From CAZQKW01 sp964594075 (GTDB lineage Bacteria; Desulfobacterota; WTBG01; CAIYCZ01), in NCBI GenBank assembly GCA_964594075.1, contig CAZQKW010000012.1:1-64000 (forward strand): a DNA stretch of 64,000 bases, read 5' to 3'. Each line of letters begins with the position of its first letter. Within the stretch, counting starts at the first letter, position 1. A program made the translations under genes and the position numbers. Under the pieces are notes generated by a model. That model saw only the letters and a list, made by a program, of their open reading frames with translations. It was not told the origin of the DNA and made no database searches. Shown here piece after piece: positions 53,255 through 62,674 of this stretch.

Positions 53255-56200
53255 ATGCCAAAGAGAACGGACATAAAACGGATCATGATAATCGGCTCAG
53301 GACCTATCGTTATTGGACAGGCCTGTGAGTTTGATTATTCAGGGACTCAGGCATGTAAAGCATTGCGCAAGCTGGGATATGAAATAATCCTGGTCAATTC
53401 CAACCCGGCAACCATAATGACTGACCCGGGCATGGCTGATGTGACCTATATTGAACCCCTGACCCCGCAAGCAATGGAGGATATTATTGCTAAAGAGCGG
53501 CCGGATGCGATCCTGCCCAATCTCGGCGGCCAATCAGGTCTTAACCTTACCTCCGAACTATCCCGACGCGGCGTTCTAAAAAAATATGGCGTTCAGGTCA
53601 TTGGTGTGCAAGTGGACGCAATAGAGCGCGGTGAGGACCGCCAGGCATTTAAAGAGACCATGAATCGCCTGGGCATTGAGATGCCCAAAAGCCAGATAGC
53701 ATATAGTATTGAAGATGCTGAAAAAATTGCAAATGAACTGGGCTATCCGGTGGTGGTGCGGCCTGCTTACACGCTGGGCGGCACCGGTGGCGGTCTGGTA
53801 TATAACAAAGAAGAACTCAACATAGTTGCCAGCCGCGGTTTATCGGCAAGCCTCGTGGGGCAGGTTCTTATTGAGGAATCGGTTCTTGGCTGGGAAGAGC
53901 TGGAACTTGAAGTAGTGCGCGACGCCAAAAACCAGATGATAACCGTTTGCTTCATTGAAAACATTGATGCCATGGGGGTACACACGGGGGATTCATTCTG
54001 CGCGGCTCCCATGCTGACTATAGATCCGGCACTGCAACAACGCCTGCAGAAATATTCCTATGATATAGTTGAGGCGATCCAGGTAATTGGCGGCACCAAT
54101 ATCCAGTTTGCCCATGACCCCATAACCGGGCGCGTTGTGGTTATTGAAATCAATCCGCGCACCTCGCGTTCTTCAGCCCTCGCATCAAAAGCCACCGGCT
54201 TTCCTATCGCTCTCATATCTGCAATGCTTGCCGGGGGGCTGACCCTGGATGAAATTCCCTACTGGCGCAAAGGGACTCTGGAAAAATACACCCCATGGGG
54301 AGACTACGTGGTTATTAAATTCGCACGCTGGGATTTTGAAAAATTCAAGGATGTGGAGGACAGGCTGGGCACCCAGATGCGCGCCGTAGGCGAAGTGATG
54401 AGCATTGGTAAAAACTACAAGGAGGCATTTCAGAAATCTATTCGTTCGCTTGAAAAAGGCCGCTATGGCCTTGGCTTTGTAAAGAATTACCACACATTAT
54501 CTCTCCAGCAATTGCTGCGATTGCTCTCGGAGCCCTCCAGCGATCGCCAGTTCATTATGTATGAGGCGTTACGCAAAGGTGCCGACATAGAGAAACTGTA
54601 TCAGCTTACCTATATCAAGCCGTGGTTCATTCAGCAAATGAAAGAGCTGGTTGAATTTGAAGAGGAGCTTATCAAACTCAAAGGACAGCCGCTTCCGGAT
54701 GATATTTTAAGGCGTGCCAAAAAAGACGGTTTCTCAGATCGCTATCTGTCGCAATTGCTTAACATACCGGAGCAAGACATCAGGGCGCACCGTAAACGGC
54801 TTGGTCTCAAACAGGCATACTGCGCGGTGCCGGTCAGCGGCGTGGAAAACGCCGCCTATTATTACTCGACCTATAACGCCGAGGATGAAGTGCCCGTCAG
54901 CACCCGGCGCAAAGTCATGATACTGGGCGGCGGGCCAAACCGCATCGGCCAGGGGATTGAATTTGATTACTGCTGTGTGCACGCGGCATTCGCATTGCGG
55001 GATGAAGGGTTTGAAACCATCATGGTAAACTGCAATCCCGAGACTGTTTCAACAGATTACGACACTTCAGATAAGCTCTATTTTGAACCGCTCACCGTGG
55101 AGGATGTGCTGAGCATTTATGAAAAGGAAAAACCTGAAGGCGTCATTGTTCAGTTCGGCGGGCAGACACCGCTCAATATTGCCAATGAGCTGTATGCCGC
55201 GGGGGTCAAAATTCTGGGCACAAGCCCTGAAACCATAGACCTGGCCGAAGATCGCGACCGTTTTCGTCACATGATGGCCAAGCTGGGTATTCCCCAGCCA
55301 GCATCGGGCATGGCCAAAACGTTTGCTGAAGCCTTGCAGATTGCCCAGCACATTGGTTACCCGCTCATGGTAAGACCTTCGTATGTGCTGGGCGGCAGGG
55401 CAATGGAAATCGTTCATGACGAACAGATGCTCAAGCACTATCTTGAACGTGCGGTTGACGTCACCCCGGAAAGGCCGATTCTTATTGACAAATTTTTGGA
55501 AAATGCAATTGAGGCGGAAGCCGACGCAATTTCGGACGGCACTGACGCATTTGTGCCCGCGGTCATGGAACATATCGAACTGGCAGGGGTGCATTCCGGC
55601 GATTCAGCATGTGTGATACCACCGGTAAGTATTCCGGCCAAACACCTTGATACCATTTGTGAATACACCAGAAAGATCGCCATTGAATTACATGTCATAG
55701 GTCTCATAAATATACAATATGCCATCGCAAAAGATACCGTCTATATCCTTGAAGCAAATCCGCGCGCCTCGCGCACCGTGCCGCTGGTTTCCAAGGTATG
55801 CAATATCGGCATGGCGCGTCTTGCAACGCAGATAATGCTCGGCAAAAAACTGTCAGAGCTCGGCCTGGTGCATAAACCTATACCCCACTTTGGCGTTAAA
55901 GAGGCGGTGTTTCCATTCAACATGTTTCCGGAAGTTGATCCGCTGTTAGGCCCCGAGATGCGTTCAACCGGCGAAGTCTTAGGTATGGCAGATTCCTTCG
56001 GCCTCGCATTTTATAAAGCTGAGGAGGCGGCAAATCAGCGCCTGCCGGTATCCGGCACGGTGCTCATTACCGTCAATGAACAGGACCGCGCTGCCATTCT
56101 CGAGGTTGCAAAACGCTTCCAGGATCTTGGTTTCAACATTCTGGCAACCCAGGGGACCCATGAATTTCTCTCTCGGCGGGGGATACATAGCCAGCCGGTT

Positions 56201-56455
56201 AAAAAGCTGCATGAGGGCCGCCCCAATATTATTGATGCCATGACTAATAAGGAAATTCAGCTTATTATCAACACGCCGGTGGGCAAGTTAAGTAAAGAAG
56301 ACGATTCTTACATCCGCAAATCCGCCATTAAATTCAAAATTCCCTATATAACCACCATACCTGCTGCTTTGGCGGCTGCCAAGGGAATAGAGTCATACAA
56401 GAAAGGCCGGGGGGAGGTTAAATCCCTTCAGAATTATCATGCAGATATACAGTAG
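53255..56455 (+). CDS. carB: Carbamoyl-phosphate synthase large subunit
   Basis: A 1066-residue CarB making carbamoyl phosphate for arginine and pyrimidines. Two ATP-grasp halves are visible (GSGPIVIGQACEFDYSGTQAC and GGGPNRIGQGIEFDYCCVHAAF), then the oligomerisation region and a C-terminal MGS-like allosteric domain. Length is normal. No carA lies beside it, so carA must be elsewhere, or the gene is separately expressed. It has its own promoter with copy C of the dispersed element. Confidence 0.97.
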   Translation: MPKRTDIKRIMIIGSGPIVIGQACEFDYSGTQACKALRKLGYEIILVNSNPATIMTDPGMADVTYIEPLTPQAMEDIIAKERPDAILPNLGGQSGLNLTSELSRRGVLKKYGVQVIGVQVDAIERGEDRQAFKETMNRLGIEMPKSQIAYSIEDAEKIANELGYPVVVRPAYTLGGTGGGLVYNKEELNIVASRGLSASLVGQVLIEESVLGWEELELEVVRDAKNQMITVCFIENIDAMGVHTGDSFCAAPMLTIDPALQQRLQKYSYDIVEAIQVIGGTNIQFAHDPITGRVVVIEINPRTSRSSALASKATGFPIALISAMLAGGLTLDEIPYWRKGTLEKYTPWGDYVVIKFARWDFEKFKDVEDRLGTQMRAVGEVMSIGKNYKEAFQKSIRSLEKGRYGLGFVKNYHTLSLQQLLRLLSEPSSDRQFIMYEALRKGADIEKLYQLTYIKPWFIQQMKELVEFEEELIKLKGQPLPDDILRRAKKDGFSDRYLSQLLNIPEQDIRAHRKRLGLKQAYCAVPVSGVENAAYYYSTYNAEDEVPVSTRRKVMILGGGPNRIGQGIEFDYCCVHAAFALRDEGFETIMVNCNPETVSTDYDTSDKLYFEPLTVEDVLSIYEKEKPEGVIVQFGGQTPLNIANELYAAGVKILGTSPETIDLAEDRDRFRHMMAKLGIPQPASGMAKTFAEALQIAQHIGYPLMVRPSYVLGGRAMEIVHDEQMLKHYLERAVDVTPERPILIDKFLENAIEAEADAISDGTDAFVPAVMEHIELAGVHSGDSACVIPPVSIPAKHLDTICEYTRKIAIELHVIGLINIQYAIAKDTVYILEANPRASRTVPLVSKVCNIGMARLATQIMLGKKLSELGLVHKPIPHFGVKEAVFPFNMFPEVDPLLGPEMRSTGEVLGMADSFGLAFYKAEEAANQRLPVSGTVLITVNEQDRAAILEVAKRFQDLGFNILATQGTHEFLSRRGIHSQPVKKLHEGRPNIIDAMTNKEIQLIINTPVGKLSKEDDSYIRKSAIKFKIPYITTIPAALAAAKGIESYKKGRGEVKSLQNYHADIQ

Positions 56456-56598
56456 CTGAGTTCAAGAATTCAAGGGTACAGGGAGTCAAGCCGTCACGAG
56501 ATTCCAGCTACAAATAAAAAGCCGTTAACCCCGAAACCCTTTTCATAAGCCACGATTCACTGGTCAAAACTCACGCGGCACAAGCGACGGTTACATTT

Positions 56599-57138
56599 AT
56601 GATTGCTATAGACAACACCGCGTTACTTGTTATTGATGTGCAGGAAAAACTCTTTAGGGTGATGCACCATAAAGAGGCGTTGGCAGAAAATCTGCGAAAA
56701 ATTATTAGCGGTGTAAAGATTCTGGATATCCCCATTCTAGTAACTGAACAAAACCCTGCCGCGTTGGGTCCCACCATACCGGAGATCAAGAACCTTCTGG
56801 CAAATATCCCGCCCATCAGCAAGTTCAGCTTTAGCTGCTGTGGCGAGCAGAAATTTCTCAATAAGCTGAGCGCGCTAAACTGTAAACAGCTTCTTCTTGC
56901 CGGCATTGAAGCGCATATTTGCGTCTATCAGACTGCTGTTGAGTTGCTTGAGAAAGGCTATGAGGTGCAGGTGCTCGCCGATTGCGTATCGTCTCGCACC
57001 CCAGAAAATAAAAAGCTGGGGATTGAAAAAATTAAATCAGCAGGGGGCAGCATAACCAGCGTTGAGATTGCGCTGTTTGAATTGTTGAGGGTCGCGGAAG
57101 GGGTAAAATTCAAGGAAATCAGCAAGATAGTTAAATAA
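56599..57138 (+). CDS. Isochorismatase-family hydrolase
   Basis: A 179-residue cysteine hydrolase (nicotinamidase/YcaC-like). The triad is visible as Asp in LLVIDVQEKL (about 9-18), a Lys in ISKFSF region (about 75), and Cys in LAGIEAHICVYQTAVEL. Substrates in the family include isochorismate, nicotinamide, biuret and carbamoyl derivatives; the adjacent carB might suggest a carbamoyl-type reaction, but this is weak. No clear ribosome site. Confidence 0.85.
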   Translation: MIAIDNTALLVIDVQEKLFRVMHHKEALAENLRKIISGVKILDIPILVTEQNPAALGPTIPEIKNLLANIPPISKFSFSCCGEQKFLNKLSALNCKQLLLAGIEAHICVYQTAVELLEKGYEVQVLADCVSSRTPENKKLGIEKIKSAGGSITSVEIALFELLRVAEGVKFKEISKIVK

Positions 57139-57153
57139 TACCCAGAGAAGAGA

Positions 57154-57174
57154 GGGCGGATATGATGTCCGCCC
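57154..57174. terminator. Hairpin between converging genes
   Basis: Stem GGGCGGA (57154-57160) / TCCGCCC (57168-57174) with a 7 nt loop, placed between the isochorismatase-like gene and the convergent small membrane gene. T-runs are weak on both sides. Confidence 0.5.
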
Positions 57175-57188
57175 AGCATACAAATATT

Positions 57189-57413
57189 TTAAGTAAACAG
57201 CCCAATAACAAACTGATTCATTTTTGCGCCAATCCCTGAATAAATAAAAAAACCGATAAAGGCGGTAACGCCAAGAGCCACCAGCCATTTCTGTTTGGCA
57301 GTAAATGCGGTGCTGCGCAACAGGGCGTAAATCCCCAACGGCGGAAACGCCTGGAGGGAAAATATAACTTTGGCCCGATTGTTGTACCATTTCTCTTTCT
57401 TCAGTTCGTCCAT
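57189..57413 (-). CDS. Small two-helix membrane protein
   Basis: A 74-residue protein from ATG 57413, where AAAGGAG lies 6 nt upstream; a longer upstream frame exists but without a site. Basic N-terminus (KKEKWYNNRAK) then two TM spans (about 16-32 and 44-64). Family not recognised. Confidence 0.6.
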   Translation of the reverse strand: MDELKKEKWYNNRAKVIFSLQAFPPLGIYALLRSTAFTAKQKWLVALGVTAFIGFFIYSGIGAKMNQFVIGLFT

Positions 57414-57675
57414 GTCCGCTCCTTTATACGTGGATACCATTTTCTCAAATAATGCCGTTAACAAATAACAGCGATTAGTTACTAACATATAATAATTAAT
57501 AATGCCAGATGATGTTTGTTACAAAATTTTTTTGAAAACTCTGGACCTACGCTGGCTTTCAAAAATATTTTTAACCTCCGCCCTCCGTAAAAAAACGCTG
57601 ACTCGATTGCGTCATTTGTCCCTGAATTACTCCGGACTCGTCGCCGCTTTTTTCTATCCCCGTGCCTCTATTTTA

Positions 57676-57704
57676 TTGACTCACCCTTGGTATTCTCATA
57701 TATT
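57676..57704 (+). promoter_or_regulatory. Promoter of the flavodoxin-like gene
   Basis: TTGACT (57676-57681), a 17 bp spacer and TATATT (57699-57704). Confidence 0.6.
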
Positions 57705-57766
57705 GTCAATGTGAGTACCTTATGGCTAAGGCTTTATCGTGCGCATCCAACTTACAGGAGAAGAAC

Positions 57767-58216
57767 GTGGCAAAGATTCTCGTTATCTATCACAGTCAGC
57801 AGTATGGTAAAACAAAGGAGATTGCAGCTGCGATTGCTGATGGCGCGCGTGAAACGGGGGCTGAGGTTGAAATGATTAATACCAATGAACGGCGGGTGAC
57901 GCTCAATGAGTTCATGAGCGCAGACGCAGTGGCAATCGGCACTCCTGATTATTACAGTTATGTGGCGGGCACCATCAAGACATTTTTTGATGATCTGTAT
58001 TTGTGGGATAAGGCGGGAAAAGCAGTTGCCGGAAAGCCGGCTGCGCTGTTTTACTCCCATGGCGGAGGCGGGCTGGCAAAACAGAGCCTGGAAAAGTTTG
58101 GCTTGCGCTTCTTTAAGCAGGTTGGCGAGATTATAGAGAGAGGCCCCGCGAATGTTGAGGAAGCGCTGCAAAGAGCCCGTGCTCTGGGCAAAGAGCTTGC
58201 CGCCATCATTCCATAG
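57767..58216 (+). CDS. Flavodoxin-like (WrbA-type) protein
   Basis: A 149-residue flavodoxin-fold protein from GTG 57767, where AGGAG is near; a start at 57722 would add 15 residues. The FMN loop is YHSQQYGKTKEIA, with GTPDYYSYVAGTIKTFFDD and the SHGGGG region typical of WrbA/NAD(P)H:quinone oxidoreductases. It may act as an electron carrier for the AOR/flavoprotein island that follows. Confidence 0.85.
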   Translation: MAKILVIYHSQQYGKTKEIAAAIADGARETGAEVEMINTNERRVTLNEFMSADAVAIGTPDYYSYVAGTIKTFFDDLYLWDKAGKAVAGKPAALFYSHGGGGLAKQSLEKFGLRFFKQVGEIIERGPANVEEALQRARALGKELAAIIP

Positions 58217-58261
58217 ATAATTCTTTTCATTTTCCCTCTTGAAGCGCTCTGCATTATTTTC

Positions 58262-58290
58262 TTGACATACTATGGCTGTTGTTTTATTGG
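58262..58290 (+). promoter_or_regulatory. Promoter of the second TetR gene
   Basis: TTGACA (58262-58267), a 17 bp spacer and TATTGG (58285-58290). The TetR operator at 58293-58309 covers the start point. Confidence 0.55.
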
Positions 58291-58292
58291 TA

Positions 58293-58309
58293 TACTTACC
58301 AGGTAAGTA
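58293..58309 (+). promoter_or_regulatory. Operator of the second TetR regulator
   Basis: Perfect inverted repeat TACTTACC-A-GGTAAGTA just upstream of the regulator start. It differs from the operator at 31068. Confidence 0.7.
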
Positions 58310-58327
58310 ACCAGTATTGAGTCCTTC

Positions 58328-58936
58328 ATGCGCACTGCAGCCCTGAAATCAAACCGCAAGGAATCAATCTTTAACGCAGCACTTGATTGCTTCAATAAGC
58401 ATGGTTACTACAAAACCTCGATGGACATGATTGCCGAACGGGCGCACATGACCAAGCGGGGCCTCTACTACCACTTCAAATCAAAAGACGAACTGTTCAT
58501 AAGCCTGTTCAATTACATGAACAATAAGTTTTATGAACAGGTTCCCGCCTCCGCAAGCACAGTGCCGGATCCTGAAGAGCGTCTCATGCTGTTCGTAAAA
58601 ATTGCCCGTCGTGTGCTCGCCGAACACGCTGATTTTCTAAAATTTTCTCAAGAATTCATGTCTATCGGCGTGCGCAAGCCAAAGATTAGGAAGGTGATGA
58701 CCTCCTATTACAAAGAACAGGTTGAAAAAGTCAGCAGAATCATAGAGCAAGGAGTAGCATCGGGGCAATTTACGCGCGTGGATCCGATCACCATGGCGCG
58801 TGCCATTGTTTTATTAACCATGGGTGCTTTTAATGTCTATTTCTCCTTAGACGCTGATTTTAATCTCGCTGATCAGCACTCGTTTGATATTGAACAGATG
58901 ATTCGCTGTCTTAAAAAAAAGGAGCGTTGCCCCTAA
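58328..58936 (+). CDS. TetR-family regulator of the AOR 2 island
   Basis: A 202-residue TetR protein. The helix-turn-helix is TSMDMIAERAHMTKRGLYYHFKSK (about 31-54). It is similar along its length to the TetR at 31101 (KESIFNAALDCFNKHGYYKT vs KEQIFEAALQCFNETGFDKT), so the two are paralogues that read different operators. It lies 48 bp before AOR 2, so probably controls it. Ligand unknown. Confidence 0.86.
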   Translation: MRTAALKSNRKESIFNAALDCFNKHGYYKTSMDMIAERAHMTKRGLYYHFKSKDELFISLFNYMNNKFYEQVPASASTVPDPEERLMLFVKIARRVLAEHADFLKFSQEFMSIGVRKPKIRKVMTSYYKEQVEKVSRIIEQGVASGQFTRVDPITMARAIVLLTMGAFNVYFSLDADFNLADQHSFDIEQMIRCLKKKERCP

Positions 58937-58984
58937 GTGCTTTGAACGCCCACCTCTGAAATTTAAAAATCTTATGGAGTTTTT

Positions 58985-60859
58985 ATGAAAGTTGCGGGTG
59001 AAAAAATGCTTGTTGTTGATTTAACCAGGGAGAAAATCAAAATTGCGCCCATGCGCTCAGACCTTGAACAGGATTATATCGGAGGTGAAGGAACTGGAAC
59101 GCGGCTGGTGTGGGAAATGGTGCCTGCGGGCATCCACCCTTTGGATCCGAAAAATACCATCGTTTTTGCTACAGCCCCGCTCAACGGCACTATGTTCCCT
59201 GCAGGACCGCGCGGAACAATCGTTTTTAAGTCGCCGGAGACGGGCACCATTTCCATGTCTAATATCGGCGGGCACTGGGCTGCACGTTTAAAAATGGCCG
59301 GCTATGCGCTGGTGGCAATTACAGGCAAAGCAAAAAGGCCGGCCTACCTTTTTATTGATCATGATCGGGTTGAACTGCGCAATGCCGACGCACTGTGGGG
59401 CAAACCGATTCCTGATATGGAACAGACAATTCGCAATCAAATCGGCGATCAAATTATTGAGGTCGTAGGTATTGGACCAGCCGGGGAAAATATGGTGCGT
59501 TTTGCCAACATTGCAAACAGTATTCGGTTTGCCGGAAAGGGAGGCGGCGGTGCGCTGATGGGCGCTAAAAACCTCAAAGCACTTGCCATCCGAGGCTCAG
59601 GCACCGTTCACTGCCATGACATCTGGCGGCTGCGGGAAATAAGCTTTGAGATTATGAAGGCAATGGAACAAAGTCCGCCCATTCAAATGCTCAAGACCGG
59701 CAGTTCGGCGGCATTCAACCAGGCTGTGGCAGAGCTTCAGGACTTCGGCTACAAGCATTTCCAGGAAGGCGGATTCCAATATGGCTATAAACTCTACATT
59801 GAAAATATTAAACGCCAGGTAAAGCAGGAACACCGCGCCTGTTACGGCTGCCCCATTGGCTGCGGAATTATGACAAAAGTGACCAGAGGAAAATTCAAGG
59901 ACACAGAATCAAGCGGGCCCATGGCTGAAGCATATTGGAACTGGGGCTGGAAGTGCGGCATAACCGATGTCGGCGCTATCGTAAAAATCACAAAACTGTG
60001 CAATGAAAATGGCATGTGCGTCAATTCAGCCTCTGAACCAGTCGCATGGGTCATGGAGTGCCAACAGAAAGGTCTGATTTCAACCGAAGAGACGGGCGTC
60101 CGCGTGCGATGGGGAGATGGTGCCGCATCAATAAAACTCCTGGAGATGATTATTACCCGCAAGGGGTTCGGCAATGTGCTTGCTGAGGGCGTCAAGAAAG
60201 CTGCGGAAATGAGCGGACCTCAAACCGAAGAACTTGCCATGCACGTTAAGGGTATGGAGTTGGATGCGGACGAGTGGCGGCAGAATAAGGCTTCGGCGCT
60301 CACCGCTGCAACCGCAGAACGAGGAGCATCTGTAGTGCGTCCCTGGGGTTTCCCCATAGACATGGGAGTTTTGTTTCCTGAAATCACCGGACTTAAGGAG
60401 AAACCTGATCCGGACCAAGAGGAAGGAATTGCCTCGTGGTATAAGCCGTATAAAGAATTCACCATCGCGTCAAACTGCATGGGTGTTTGCCTGTATCCGG
60501 GGTTGTTTAATATTCCGACAGTGAAACAGACACTTGAAGCTTACTCTGCCATAACAGGCAGAGGCCTCACCTTAAAAGAGTATCTGAAGGTCGGCGAGCG
60601 CACCGTCTGCGTGCAACGCGCATTTAATGCCCGCGAGGGATTTACCCGCACGGATGATACCCTGCCGCGACGAATTCTGCTGGAGCCCATCAAAGGCGGC
60701 CCGAACGACGGCAGACGCATCAGAAACTTTAATGCCATGCTTGATGAATATTACGCGGAATCAGGATTTGATAAAAAAACCGGCTGGCCGACACGGTCCA
60801 AACTCAAGGAGCTGGGATTGCAGGATGTGGCAGATGAGCTTTACAGAAAACGGAAATAG
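58985..60859 (+). CDS. Aldehyde:ferredoxin oxidoreductase-family tungstoenzyme (AOR 2)
   Basis: A 624-residue AOR-family enzyme, paralogous to AOR 1 (18228). It has YIGGEGTGTRLVWEM near 31-45, GPAGENMVRFANIA near 164, cluster cysteines C286, C289 and C293 in CYGCPIGC, and later CMGVCLYPG as candidate fourth ligand. It is not preceded by ferredoxin and MoaD genes; instead the next gene encodes an FAD oxidoreductase (18 bp gap). Reaction is inferred as oxidation or reduction of an aldehyde or related carbonyl. Confidence 0.88.
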   Translation: MKVAGEKMLVVDLTREKIKIAPMRSDLEQDYIGGEGTGTRLVWEMVPAGIHPLDPKNTIVFATAPLNGTMFPAGPRGTIVFKSPETGTISMSNIGGHWAARLKMAGYALVAITGKAKRPAYLFIDHDRVELRNADALWGKPIPDMEQTIRNQIGDQIIEVVGIGPAGENMVRFANIANSIRFAGKGGGGALMGAKNLKALAIRGSGTVHCHDIWRLREISFEIMKAMEQSPPIQMLKTGSSAAFNQAVAELQDFGYKHFQEGGFQYGYKLYIENIKRQVKQEHRACYGCPIGCGIMTKVTRGKFKDTESSGPMAEAYWNWGWKCGITDVGAIVKITKLCNENGMCVNSASEPVAWVMECQQKGLISTEETGVRVRWGDGAASIKLLEMIITRKGFGNVLAEGVKKAAEMSGPQTEELAMHVKGMELDADEWRQNKASALTAATAERGASVVRPWGFPIDMGVLFPEITGLKEKPDPDQEEGIASWYKPYKEFTIASNCMGVCLYPGLFNIPTVKQTLEAYSAITGRGLTLKEYLKVGERTVCVQRAFNAREGFTRTDDTLPRRILLEPIKGGPNDGRRIRNFNAMLDEYYAESGFDKKTGWPTRSKLKELGLQDVADELYRKRK

Positions 60860-60877
60860 GACGGCAGGAGAAGTCTC

Positions 60878-62473
60878 ATGAAAGATACCTATGAGGTCAT
60901 TATCATCGGCGCAGGCATGGGCGGACTGAGCTGCGGCGCATGGCTTACCCACATGGGTTTGAAGGTTCTGGTGATCGAACAAAATGTGCAGGTGGGTGGC
61001 TGCTGTTCAAGCTACCGGCGCACCGAATTTAATTTTACCCCCGCCGCATCCATCATTACCGGCACAACAAAAAAAGAGGGTGTATTTGAACGCCTAACTA
61101 AAAAACTGGGGATTTCTATACCGTTTATTCCTCTTGACCGCGGTTATCATGTGCACCTGCCTGATTTTGATTATTATCTCTATTCCGGCGGTGAGCATGC
61201 GCGAGATCAATTAATAGAACAGCTTTTCCGGCTATTCCCGCGCGAGGCGCAGGGCATTAAGGCGTTTTTTGCCAAACTGGGGAAAATCTATGAGCAGATG
61301 GATTATGCAACATTCTTCGACAACAGCCCGCGTGATGTTGCCCGCATTCTGCTCAAATGCCGCGACCTTCTCATTAATATGGGCAAAGGAATACTGCCGT
61401 TTATTGACGACTTTGTCAAAGATCCAAAACTTAAAACAGTGCTGTCCATCAATTCAACCTGCTGCAATCTGCCGCCGTCGCGGATGTCTTTACTCGGTAT
61501 TGCCGGCCTGTTGCTTGAAGGAGGGCTTTCAAACCCCCATGTCGCTGGTGGTGCAATTGCAGTGCCTGAAGCTTTTGCCAACTTTATTCGCAGCAAGGGA
61601 GGTGATGTCGTCCTCGGCTCGCAGGTTAATAAAGTTTTATTTGATAACGGCACCGCTGTCGGAGTCCGCGCGGTAAAGTCGCAGCTTGCGCAGGCAACCG
61701 GATATAGTGAAATCAGCTCCGAACCCAGAGAATACAGCGCTAAATATATTATTTCCAATGCTGCGGCCCGACAGACGTTTCTCGGCATGGTGGGAGCGGA
61801 TAAACTTCCTGGCCGCTTTACTGCGTTACTGGCTCGACAAGAATTAACCCCGCCGTTCTGTGCACTTTTCCTCGGGCTTGATATGGATTTAAAAAGCATG
61901 GGATTTATCCCGGCCCTGCATATTTATAGCTCAAACTATGATACCGACGAACACTTTAGAAACGTTGAAACAAAGATTGCCGATGAAACCGCCCCTCCCC
62001 CATTCTTCAGATTCCAGCTCGCACCCTTGAGCGACCCCTCCTCTGCCCCGCAGGGCAAGACCGCTTTTGTCATGCATGCAATCCCGGCGCCGGTTTCTGG
62101 TTGGGAGCAACCCGGTTTTGAGAAACGGGTGGCAGACGTAATGATAAAACGTGCAGAAAAGATAATACCGGGTCTATCGCAAAAAATCCTGTATCAGGAA
62201 TTCTGGTCTCCGGTTACCATGAATAAATATCTGATGTGCGGCGCTGATGCAAGCATGGGCTGGGCGCTTACGCCCCGACAGGTCGGCCCAAAACGTCTGG
62301 CGCAGCAGACCCCAATCAAAAATCTGTTCTTAAGCGGCCACTGGACAGTGCCGGCTGTCGGTGTCATGTCAACTGTCGTGTCAGGATTGCGGGCAGCCCA
62401 AATGATTCTGAAAAAAGAAGGGGTTACAGAACCCCTTGCTGATATTGGTATTATAAGGGGATTAATACAGTAA
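60878..62473 (+). CDS. FAD-dependent phytoene-desaturase-like (CrtI-type) oxidoreductase
   Basis: A 531-residue flavoprotein. The dinucleotide motif GAGMGGLSCGAWLTHMG (about 11-27), VGGCCSSYRR and C-terminal GHWTVPAVGVMSTVVSGLRAAQMI follow the CrtI/CrtO/RetSat pattern of FAD enzymes that desaturate, saturate or isomerise hydrophobic chains. A tandem CC in the N-terminal region is unusual. It is 18 bp after AOR 2 and probably works with it, perhaps on a lipid or terpenoid aldehyde. Substrate unknown. Confidence 0.85.
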   Translation: MKDTYEVIIIGAGMGGLSCGAWLTHMGLKVLVIEQNVQVGGCCSSYRRTEFNFTPAASIITGTTKKEGVFERLTKKLGISIPFIPLDRGYHVHLPDFDYYLYSGGEHARDQLIEQLFRLFPREAQGIKAFFAKLGKIYEQMDYATFFDNSPRDVARILLKCRDLLINMGKGILPFIDDFVKDPKLKTVLSINSTCCNLPPSRMSLLGIAGLLLEGGLSNPHVAGGAIAVPEAFANFIRSKGGDVVLGSQVNKVLFDNGTAVGVRAVKSQLAQATGYSEISSEPREYSAKYIISNAAARQTFLGMVGADKLPGRFTALLARQELTPPFCALFLGLDMDLKSMGFIPALHIYSSNYDTDEHFRNVETKIADETAPPPFFRFQLAPLSDPSSAPQGKTAFVMHAIPAPVSGWEQPGFEKRVADVMIKRAEKIIPGLSQKILYQEFWSPVTMNKYLMCGADASMGWALTPRQVGPKRLAQQTPIKNLFLSGHWTVPAVGVMSTVVSGLRAAQMILKKEGVTEPLADIGIIRGLIQ

Positions 62474-62674
62474 GCAACTTCTGCAGGAAGCGTCATGTGT
62501 TATGCAGATTTGCAAAAGATACTCCACGGTCATTAATAAAATGGCAACAAAGTATTTAAAACGCCGCATTCATTCACCATAAGAACAATACAGAGATGTA
62601 CTGCAGATTATGTTCTTTACAGCTGCTTCGCTTAAACAAAAACTATTAAAATTAATAAACGAGGAGGGTTGCTT

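Noticed and set aside
57502..57714. 70-codon open frame on the plus strand
   Set aside because: No ribosome site or family resemblance, and it overlaps the promoter of the flavodoxin-like gene.
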